Shown here: positions 13,078 through 24,300 of the stretch, one piece after another
Position numbering within the stretch: the stretch's first letter is position 1
Layout of the letters: every line of letters starts with the position of its first letter
From: Ciona intestinalis
Lineage: Eukaryota > Chordata > Ascidiacea > Phlebobranchia > Cionidae
Assembly: GCF_000224145.3 (NCBI RefSeq)
Contig: NW_004190398.2
Coordinates: 32,310 to 96,309 of the forward strand
DNA length: 64,000 bases
Reading direction: 5' to 3'
Made by a program: the position numbers and the translations under genes
Notes under the pieces: generated by a model
The model's database searches: none
Told to the model about the DNA's origin: nothing
Seen by the model: only the letters and a program-made list of their open reading frames with translations

Positions 13078-13270
13078 ATAGTGGGTGGGAGGACATAGGA
13101 CACTTTTTTATTATATTTACTCGTTCAATTTGGTAATAAACAAAGAACATTCAATGAATTACAAAATTACACTCACGACTTCCATAGACCTTTGTTAATT
13201 GTTTAAAACATGATCAGGATATTTGGATATTACACAATAAAGGTGTCCCGTCTTCCCCAAGCTTATACTA
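13078..13270 (+). mobile_element. TAGTAGGG-family MITE
   Basis: Diverged full-length copy from TAGTGGGTGGGAGGA to GTGTCCCGTCTTCCCC. Confidence 0.8.
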
Positions 13271-13467
13271 TGTATTCAATTCACTGAGGTCTAATTAAAC
13301 AAGTACCACAATTTGCAATCGAAATTTAAATCACTTATGCATGGACTTTAGTAGACTTGACTATACAGTTCATATAAGTTAGGCATTTGGACTTCAACAA
13401 ATAATGTTCACGTTGCTATTTGTTTTGTTAATATTTAAAATCAAAACCCAACGGAGCCCGGAATATA

Positions 13468-13535
13468 TAGTAGGGTGAAGGGAGATGGGACACCTTTAGC
13501 ACATATTATCCAAATATATTGATCGTGCGCTGTTA
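13468..13535 (-). mobile_element. MITE fragment
   Basis: One terminal end (TAGTAGGGTGAAGGGAGATG) plus the adjacent TTTAGCACATATTATCCAAA. The rest is absent. Confidence 0.65.
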
Positions 13536-13585
13536 ACTTCTCACTAGCAACCGATAGAATTAACTGAAAGTTTGCACGTAATCAG

Positions 13586-13593
13586 TGACGTCA
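13586..13593. promoter_or_regulatory. CRE-like palindrome upstream of 4E-T
   Basis: Exact TGACGTCA about 1 kb upstream of the 4E-T start codon. Motif match only. Confidence 0.25.
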
Positions 13594-13914
13594 CAATGCG
13601 CGAGAACACGTGAATCTGCTTGTGGTGTTATGGGTTGAATATATTTCAGACAAATAGTGTAAGATACCAGAGCTGTAATGTTTACGTTTCATCTTTGCAT
13701 CAACATACCTGCCCGTTTATGAGAAACAAGCGCTCTCGTTTTAGTTAGTTTTATTACTTGCCGTATAATAGTAAGGTTAATAATTCAGCATAATGCGTGC
13801 CTGGTATATAAAATAATGAATTAAAAGAGCGCACCAACGAACTTGTATATACGGAAAGAGATGCTCCAATGTGATTTAAGGTACCACCAAAATTTCAAAA
13901 GACGAAACAGCGTA

Positions 13915-13967
13915 TAGTAGTGTGGGGGAAGACAAGACACCTTTAGCACATAATATCCAAATAAATA
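13915..13967 (-). mobile_element. MITE fragment
   Basis: One end (TAGTAGTGTGGGGGAAGA) plus ATAATATCCAAAT, truncated after about 50 bp. Confidence 0.6.
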
Positions 13968-14638
13968 AAATTTATTTGGAGGGTAGAGGAAAGGGTCGGT
14001 TTAACGCGATTTCTTCAAATGCAGTTTTGTTTTTTGAAACTTGACGGTAGTCTGGTAACGTTACTTCGTATTTGAAAATCTTTATTCGTATACAATTTTG
14101 GATTTTCCGTCGGTATCGCCTTTCATATTTGCAGCCAAGCATAAAGTGTTCATTAAATGAAAACGGTTGCAAACGATGATCTTTATACTTTCTAAGAAAA
14201 AGTAACGAAAACGCCGTTTATACATTTACGTTCCCGGCGTTTACAAAACTGAGCTCCCGAATGCGAAGTTTTACCGAATTGACCGATATTTTCTTGTTTA
14301 TTTTAAAATCCTCGTGCAAATTGGTTAGTCCATTGTGGCAAGCCTGGACACAATATGCATTTCAGCAATGAAAGCACACACGTTACAACTTACTTAATAC
14401 TTAGCAAATACGTTTCAAAGAAAAGACGCCAAAGTTTGCTCAATATTATATTTACGCCGACAGCTAAGCAGTAACGAACAAAAGGCAAACCGCTCAAAAC
14501 TGTTAGCGATTTTTTCATATATATAGAAGGTGGCACCACGTATTTAAAACGTAAATAAAAATATATATAGTCGACCATAATCGGGTAACAGTGTTTTTGA
14601 CAACAGACGCAAACAGTAACTATTATATAAACAGTAAT

Positions 14639-17600
14639 ATGAACTTGGGAACTGATGATCTTAAAAAACTTTTGTGTGTTTCTGCCGATGGTAGTAAAGA
14701 TGCATTGGAAAACGAAGAAGACGACAGAGTGTCTTATTCTAAGGTAAAAACTTTAAACTTTGTAAAAACATCTTGTATAATTTTATAATTAAGATTCAGA
14801 AGCTTGATTTCATTATATTAATATACAATATTATGACTGTCAGATGCTACACCATTTTAATAATTATTTTATTAATTTTATATTTCTTTTACATTACAGG
14901 ACACGCTGATTATTTTATCCAATAATGCGACTTGCACCAAATGCCCGGATTTCTTATCTTCGAATCACTTTAGGTAAGTACCGCTGTAATATTGAATGTA
15001 TGAATGAATGTAACTGTAACTTACTTTAACCTGGCATGGCCAGAAAACGACAGTCGTTATCACACGGGTTTAAAACCTCGTGCCAGCTTACGAGTTACCA
15101 TGTATGTTACTTTGTGGGTGATTATTTTTTTGGGGATATTTTTCATTTTTTTATGTATGGCTGATAATTTGGACAACCCATTAGTGACCACTGAGTTGGA
15201 GCAATTGCCGTTAAGTGTCTTGCCAAAGGACACAAACGCCCACGATGGTAGCAGCGTCGAGCCCTGAACCCTTTACCCCCGGGTTAAAGGCAGGCGCGCT
15301 AACCACTATGCCACATCGCTGGACTGAGAGTAGTAGAGTACTACCATTGACAGTGCCGTAACCCAAAAAAAACTGTGTTTAATGTCCCCTCCCAATTTTT
15401 CGCCTAGAACTGTTGAGCATTAATGCATTTGCATTTTTCGGACCTGTCTAGTTTTTGTACTCAGTCGCCACAGTAAAATTCATGTTATACGCTTTCTAAT
15501 TTACCAATTATATATAATCAAAGTAATGTTCAATCAAATGAATGTAAATATGTTTTTAACCGTAAGCGTGTTTAACAACTGTTGTTTTGTCGCTATATCC
15601 TGTCTCTTTTAACATTTTTGGAGGCTGTTTTTTTAATAAAAATATTCACAAATTTGCCAGTTAAAAGAAAATTCATATACAGACTGGTAATATTCATTAT
15701 TAGACTACTCAATCTGGTATGGCAGATGCATTAGGAATTAAATGATGTTTTTATTTACACATTAAAATGAGTCACTGCATAAGTATCTGTATCACCACAT
15801 ACCCAGTTAAAACAATACTACTGTACCAACACGTTCTATTCTGCGTGGGTGAGGTCCTAGAACATGACACATCATTACCAGTACTGAAACGTAACCTTTT
15901 TTAGTGGTCTACAACAAAATAGTAAAAAAAAAATTTGGGGGGGGTAATTACTGTTTCTGTACGGACAACCCATTAGTGACCACTTCAATGGTAGCAGCAA
16001 CGAGCCTTGAACCTGTAAACTATTTGTTAAAGGCTGTCAAACTAACCACTGTTCCAAAATATATTCTTTAAAAAGCGAACAATTTTCAGAGGTGGAAATA
16101 TTCAATTATTCTTAAAATACAAAGGCATTATTATATGTATATATAAATTGTTTTCACCCTTTGGCCTTTTCCCAATAATAGTTTTGGATATATATATTTT
16201 TAAAACTCTGAACTCCTGTGACAGTGACAGTAATTGCTTCTTTACTCTATTTTACATGACACTGATACAAGTTACAACACATGAGCATCTAAATTGTTGC
16301 TGCTTTTAAAACCTGGTGCAGATCTGTCAACAAATTTAAAAACTATTTACTTTGCAGCGATAATGGGCGATGGGATCCGGAATTGTGGATTCAATCTTTT
16401 TCACCGTCCCATTCTAATCCAGAATCCAGACCACAAGGTAGTTAGATGTGATTGATTGCTAATTTAGTGTATTTATCCCCTTTTTCTTCAGTTGTTGGAA
16501 TAATAGGTTTCCGAAAATAACACTTTTTAAATCTTTATATCTTAGCCTTTTTAGTAATTTTTTGTAAAAAAGAACAATTAACAGGCGTTTAACTCGCATT
16601 AAAAAAATATCAATTTAAATAGCAGTAGTGGTCTGCTGGTCTAAATTAATAAATGCTAAGTATAATTTAAATCTTTGGTTCACTGGTAAAAAAAAACATT
16701 TAAAGTGCTTACATAGTGTTATTTGAAATTATGTCATAATTTGTGTTGTTAGAAAAAACCTGTTAAAAAAATTTAACCATATTTGTCTAAAAATCGTTCG
16801 AAGTTAAAACAGTTGGCGGCAGATATCTATTATTTGATGTAAAATTTTATCTCAGATATGAAGAGGTTCGATGGCAATGGGACGAGGGAAGACAGTAATG
16901 TGGTCCTCGGACCTCAGAGAAGGAGCTTCCAGGGAGGTTGCCATGTATCTTGGAAGCAGGGATCGGGATTCAGTAGATCAACATCCACAAAGATCCCGGG
17001 TAAGATGAAGTAAAGGATGAGAGACTAAACAAAATTTTACAAAAAAACTGAAAAACATTAATCATTATACAGTCTCAAAATGTACAGTCTGGAGCATTTT
17101 AATTAAATGATAAAATAAATCTGCCGATTTAATTTTTTACCAAGTTTCTGATTTAATTTTTGCCTTAAATTTAACATGTACTTTCATATAGGGGTATCTT
17201 ATTAAAAAAAACATTAAGGAATTTAAATTGTTTTAACCAAAATAACAATAGTGTACTGGTATTGTTATGTAATAATCAGCATTTGTGACACAGATCGAAA
17301 AGTTCTGCGTCAGCAAAGTCAAGAGCGCGAGAATCCACATCCACAACTGAAAAGATTTCATTCTTTGGAACATTCAGAAAGAGATAGGTAATATATTTAA
17401 TCTGTGTCTTGTGCTGGGGCTCTGTTGTTAAGCCTTTGCATTTCAACCAAAAGATACCGTGTTCAAATGTTCTGCTATCATTGTGGCAAAATGTGTCAAG
17501 TAATAACACTGCCACACTGTTTTTTTATTTAACACATCTCGTTAAATGGACAAGGAAGATGAGACATCCTTTCATTAGGTTGGCACATGCCCAGCATATG

Positions 17601-18274
17601 CCAACGCAAGACGAGAGCATCTAAACTTGACCGAGCTGTCAAGGGAAGATTTCCCATCCATTACCATTAAAGCCCTAGTCGCCTACCTTCGGGGAAGCGC
17701 CAGGCTCCTTAAACTGGGAAGGTCCATGCATTAGCACCCTGGTGTTGGGGTAATGGGTCAATTGTTGCCTAAATCCTAGAGCCCATGGCGTGCCACGCTG
17801 CGGGACCTCACCCACATAGAACAGAAAATAGAAACAGAACACCTCTTGTTTTTTATGTAAAATATAAATGAAAAAATAATGTCTCTAATCTTGTGTTTAA
17901 GAGTCATGAATTAATCAGTTCCGAACAAATCTATTTTTGAAGTATTGTTGGTTGGTGTACCAAATTTTTTACTTTTTTCCCAATATAATAAAACCAGTTC
18001 TTTCAATTGTTTTTAAAGAATAACTTTGCATGTGTATAAACAGCCTGAGCCCCCATTTCTGCTTCCCAGAATGTTCGTAGTGATGATTCTGATAAAACAT
18101 TTTTCCAGGGGTACCAGGGATCAGGAAAATCGCGGCGGGGGTCGTAACAATCGTGACAACGAGAGTTGGTCGTTTGATAAAAGTGATCACTTCAGAAAAC
18201 CGCGGCAACCTGATTATAAAAAGTACCAAGTGCCTGTTGCTAGGGTGAGAGTAATCTTTATATATTACATATAC

Positions 18275-18321
<47 letters not shown>

Positions 18322-21300
18322 AATGTATTTATTTGTGTATGTTTCTTGAAAACTTTGCTTTAACCTTCACTGTTAAAAAAATCTCTTGTACCCCTAGATT
18401 TTTTAGCCAAAAAAAGTAGTACATTAAACTAAATGTATTTGTTGCTTGTGTTATAAATATGTTATATGTATATATATAATATATATAGATGAAAATGAAA
18501 GCATTGGAAATTTCCTAGTCCATAAAAAATATTTAGGCGTTGTAAAATATTTCGTAATTAATTACACGGTGTACACACCTCAAATTAACCTTTAAAATTG
18601 TAAAGAATCCAATTCCACCACTGACTTTTTCAGAATTTTTCAAAGAAATCCGACTTTATGTACACGGATATAGAGGAAGAACCTGAATGGATAAGTTATG
18701 GACCTAAGTCCCAGTTTGACACCATAGAGTTGGCAGGTATATATATAAAATTTAAAAAAAACAATTGTTTTTATAACTTTTTAGTTTGAAAAATGTTTGT
18801 GTGCATATATTTGTTTCTGTTATTGTTTTTAATTTCAGAATTTTGTGTTTGTGTTATTTTTTTTTTTAAAAACGATTGTTGTTTTTCTTGGTATTTTTAT
18901 TAAAATAAATAAATTATTTTTAAGGATTTGAGGAACCAGATGACTTCAGTTGGATGGGAGGAAAGATACCCATGGATGACGTGCCGGAGAGAAAGAAAAA
19001 AGAAACAAAAAATGAAAAACATGATTCTCCCATTGAAGGTGGGGGTTATAGGCGCCAAACTTTTTAGAATACAGGGGGGGAGGCAGGGATAGTTAGACAC
19101 GCATTCTTATAAAAAAAATCTGATGCCATTGTTAACAGATTTACACAGTGCAGAAAAATTCGGCTTGTCTGAAACTTACATAACCCAAACCAGCTTCTAT
19201 GACAAAAAACATCTAAAAACAGGAAAATATATTGTATATAGTACTGCGGGATGAGATGGGCACCTTTAGCACATAATACAAGTATCCTGATTGTGTTTTT
19301 AACAATTAACAGCTGTCTATAGTAGTTGTAGGAATACAGTTTTAAAATTTTGTAAATGTTCTTTGTTTACCACTAAATGGGACGAGAAATTAAAATGAGA
19401 AGGTGTCCCACGTTCCCCACCCTACTATACATTACCCACATGTTGATTTTGCTCTTGTGTATTAGAACCACTGGAGCATAACGGGAATGCCACAGGTGAA
19501 ACTGGAAGCGAAAATGAAAACGGTGAGTGTGTGTCTGCTATGTTACGCCATACCAGTCACTGTTGCCCATTAATAATTTATTTTTTACAGTGACGACTTC
19601 GGAAATAAAATCTGTGACGGTGAATGCACTTGAAGAGAGCAAAGCTGAGGTTTGTGAAATCAAATACTCAGTTTAAAGGGCTGTGTAGAGTTTTGAATAG
19701 TGTGTACAACAGTTGTTGAATTACCTAGTTTAAAGTACTGTATGGAGTTTTTAAATCATGATCAGTGGCACAGCCAGTAAAAAATAGGGTGGGGAGGGGG
19801 GTTATTCAAAAAATTTTCAAAAGGCAATTTTTTAAAACTTTTTTTAAAAATTTTATTTTTAGTTTTCTTTTTTGGTTTATAAGGGGGGGGGGGGGGGGCT
19901 AACACCCCCTGGCTGCGCCACTTATCATGATTACAACAATTGTTTGAAAATATGAAGTACCTATCTGGTATAAAAAGTTGGTGATAATTCTTAGCACAGT
20001 TGGTTAGCACGCCTGCCTAACCTGCTACCATTGTGGGTGTATGTATTCTTTTGCAAAACACTTAACGGCAATTGCTCCAACCCAGTGGTCATTAATAAAA
20101 AAATCCTCCCAAAAAGATTATCACATACAAATAACACACTTGGTAACTCGTAAGCTGGCAGGAGGTGTATGAAACAGAACTCTTGCATTTAACAACTCTC
20201 GTTTCCTGGCCACGCAAGGATAAAGTAAAAGTTACATTCATTCACTTCACAGATTGAGAAATCCAAGCAGGAGACCGAAGCGAGTGAAAATGCGGACAAA
20301 AGTTCAAAAAGTCGATTCAGCAGATGGTTTAGCACAACTCCTGACGAAGAGAAGTCCAAACGTAATTATTGCTAAACTACTTGTTGGTTATTGGGTTATA
20401 AACCAGTCTAGGCCTAAATATGTCCATTATAGCAGTAGGTTTTAAATATTCTATACCTGTTTGTGCACACCAAATTTTAAAATGGGCCAATTTTACACTG
20501 CATATAAATAGATTGTGCAACACTATGCACAAATATTGGTTTTCATTAATGTCGAATTTTATTTTCTAGTGGAAACACTAGACATTCCTCAAGCAAACTC
20601 CGAATCTCAAAATCAAAAAGAACCAGGTTTGTAATATCAAGTAATGAATACAGAACGTGTAGTGCAGTGGTTCCCAAAGTATGGGTCGCATAGGGTTAGA
20701 AAATGGGTTGCGCCAAAGTGATTCAAATCTATCAAGTAAAGATAAACCATTATTTCATAAACAGTGTACTACAACTAGTAAACTTGTTTGTCTTGTTTAC
20801 TTCATACATATCCAAAAAATAGTATAGAATGCATACATTGGAATTTTTTTTATATTTGAGGCTTGGGTACATTGGTCGTGAGATAAAACTCTTGTTTTGA
20901 TCATGCTAAAAAAACTTAGGGAACCACTGGTCTTAGTGGTCTAGTGTTTTGTAATGTATTAGCAACCATATAACATAGTGTTTTCAGTGGGCCCTGCAAA
21001 TCACAAAGAGAAACTTTAACTGTTTTTTCTTATAACAGGAAAAGTCCATTCTGCCCCTAACTTGAAAGCATTAGCTGAAGCATCAACTACCAGTGTTCCA
21101 AACCTGACCAGACCAGTTATATCCACTTCCCAACCAGTTCAAACCAGTTCAGGGCCTGCTTCTGGATCAAGATCATCAGATATACATAGCACTGATGCTT
21201 TTAATCGACTCATTGCTTCATTGAGGCAGTCGGACAAAGAAAAGGAACAAATCCAGCAAAGGGTAAGAATATACCATATATGTGTCCAATTACGCTTGAT

Positions 21301-24300
21301 TAAAAGTCAGCAATTTAAGTTGCAAACTAAAATAAAAGTTGACAACTGCTAAATTCTAAGTAACAGAACCAGAACGTTAACTTCTGTAGTCTCTGACTCA
21401 GTGATTCCCAAACTGGGGTCTGTACAACAGTATCAGAAAGTCCGCAATGTAGAGTAATGAACGTACAGTAATGATACAGTAATGCAAAGGGGTCACCAGA
21501 CAAAATTTTTAGAAAAGTGTCTGACTCTTACCCAGTTCCCATGTTGTTATATTACATGCTTTGTTTTGTAAATTTTTATTTACATGTTTAGACTGTTGGT
21601 ATGTTACTGTGTTCTAGGACAAGACAGTTGGGTTTTTACTCCAACTGAGGGGCCACTAATATGTTTTCCAAATTGTCCACCATATAGAAAAGGGAAAATA
21701 GGAAACCAGTCAGTGTAATAACTTCTAAAGTTGCCCCGCCACACAAAAATAAATAGATTACATCTATTCATTTGTTGAAATAATAAAAAAAATGTTTAAA
21801 AAACTTTTGTTTGAATATAATAAATAAACAATTCAATCACAAAACAAACAATTATATATGATACCATAACTGTATTTCAATTAAATCATATTCTTTTTAA
21901 ATTGGAAAAAAGGTTGTGTAAAGGACTGTACAAGGTTGTACAGTAACTATATTTCAATTAAATTTTATTGTTTAAACTGTCTTGAAAAGGTTGTTGTTTA
22001 AATATTTTTCTAAACAAATAAGGCAATAGTTACTGTACATGAGTACATCAATGAACCATGTACAGTGTTTTACACTTTTTTCTTTCTATTTTGGCACAAA
22101 AATTAGCAAAGTTTGGTGGGAAAATTTCTAAAACTTTTTACACAACTTTTTGTAAGCATAAAGTAAATCGTGCCTAAATAGGATTTCAAAATATTAGTTA
22201 GCAAAAATGAATCACCAACTTTATGAGACTTACAATGTTACAAAATGGCCTGGCAGCAACTGCTTAAATGTGTATAATTAGAAATTACATTTATGTTTTA
22301 CCAAACAAATCAATTTTGATCGTAACATGATATATATATCCCGTTTTTTTCACAGAACCAACAAATACAAGCGCTCCAATCTATTATGAAAACAACTCAA
22401 TTAAGGACTAAAGACAATTGTGAGTTAAACTTATATATTTATCCGTTTTTTTTTTTTTTTCATTAAAAAAAAACTATGAGTATAAGCTGGAATTGAAGAA
22501 TTAAATTTGTATTGAAAAATATATTTTTGCTTTTTATAAATTATTGCTTAAACTGATATAGAAAAAAAAAATTATTAATTTAATAAGTTGTTGTCTATGC
22601 TCCACTCAAGTTATATTGTTTGTAAAATTTAGTTTCTTAAACATGCAAAAAAATCATAGAGTTATGTTGTATTTGATCAAAAACTGTTAATTTTTAAAGA
22701 AAATAATTCTTTTAAAGGTTACAATGTGTCTTCTATTGAGGAACCTGATTCATTCGCGCAAGATACATCACAAACTAGTTTGTTGAAGAAACAACTGGAA
22801 AAACAGAAAGACGCATACCATCAAAAACTAAGGTAACCATACATCTGTTACTTGTGCTAACAATTCTTATTCCATTCTATATGGCTGAGGTACTGCAGTC
22901 TATTCCTGTAGGGTCACACCAAGGGACCTAGTTTGAAGGCTAGAGTTGGTCCATTATCCTAAAACTGGTGGGGTAGTGGGCAACTTCAGTTTAAATCCTA
23001 GGTCACCTAGTGTGCTTTGCCCAAAGACCTCACTCATATAGAATATAACTGTTAATATGCCTAATATTTGAGGTGTAGACCAGTGGCCAGAATTGGTCCA
23101 TTACCTTAAAACCTGTGGGGTAGTGGGCAACTTCAGCTTAAATCCTAGGTCATCTAGCAGGCCTTGCCCAAAGACCTCACTCATATAAAATATAATTGTT
23201 AATAACTTAATATGCCTAATATTGTTAATGTTAATGTTAATGAAGTAGTTTTGGTCAAACTTTGGGTACCAAGAATAAGTTTGACAGGTTGTCTGTCACT
23301 TTGTGCGAAAATTACAAATTTCTAAATGGCTAGAACTGTAACATATACATATTGCCGTTGTACTTTATTAGTGATAAAAATTGATAAAATACACAAAATT
23401 TGGTTAAAAATCCCAAAATTTGATTCAAATTAACGCATTCTGGTTTAAATTCACAGACAAATGGAACAATCACAGAACAGAAGCCCAATCATGTTTCCTG
23501 GACAAGAAAGTCAGGTAAAACATTTCTTAATATTTGAGCCACTACTTTTGTGTATGTAACATAATTCTTAATTCTGTATGTAACAACTGTTTTTAAAAAT
23601 GTGAAAAGTGAAAAATGTATCTGCCCTTTCACTTTTGATCACATTTAACATGTTTGTATTCTACAGGACACCAAGCAAGCAATGGGAGAGAATTTCTACA
23701 AAACTCATAACGGTTTGTATTATTGAGGAACAATTTTAGATTTTAGAATTTATTTTAGACACAATTTTAGAATAAAATACAAATAAAAATGCCCTACAGC
23801 TTTGGGTTAATGTGCAAAAGTATTTTATCCCATTTTTTTTCTTACTAGGCCATAGGACATGCCCTCATAAAAAGTTTGCGTGCTACCACCTAATCACCCG
23901 TGTTATAACGTCCTGGAATTTTAGGAAAAATAATTTCACTTTGTTTAAATTTTAATATCTAATAACTATTATTTTTGCAGACGTTAACCACGAACGTGCT
24001 GCTGCTACTGCTTCCCTTAAAGCTAAGTTAGCTGGAAAGTCAACAAAAGAAGAAAATCTTTTGCAATCTGGGCTTGGGGATCGAATAACCTCCCAAAATA
24101 TTGACTTAACGCCACCAATGCAGGAAATGGCTTCTGCAAGTTCGTTCGGCGATAAAAAACTCTCCATCGAAGAAAATTTGATGAAGCTAAAGCGACTGCA
24201 GTCCGCCCCTGCTGGATTACAGAACGAAAAGTTACAAAAACAATTTCCTCTGCCCAGTGGCCCGAATAATTCAGTGAAAAACACTTTGCACCAGCATGAA

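Larger units (their letters stand above)
9377..14638. other. Repeat-rich spacer between the modular gene and 4E-T
   Basis: No convincing coding exon: the open frames here are short, lack splice context and have no recognisable motif. The region holds several TAGTAGGG MITEs and fragments (listed separately) and TGACGTCA palindromes at 9571-9578 and 13586-13593. The two flanking genes are divergent, so both promoters should lie in this interval. Confidence 0.6.

Noticed and set aside
17283..17387. Earlier acceptor (CAG at about 17280) for 4E-T exon 5
   Set aside because: Using it puts a TGA in frame; the acceptor ending at 17293 keeps phase and gives a charged, family-like sequence.
18026..18349. 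107-codon frame through 4E-T exon 6
   Set aside because: Only the 18109-18244 part is exon; the tail is translation of the (TA)n microsatellite.
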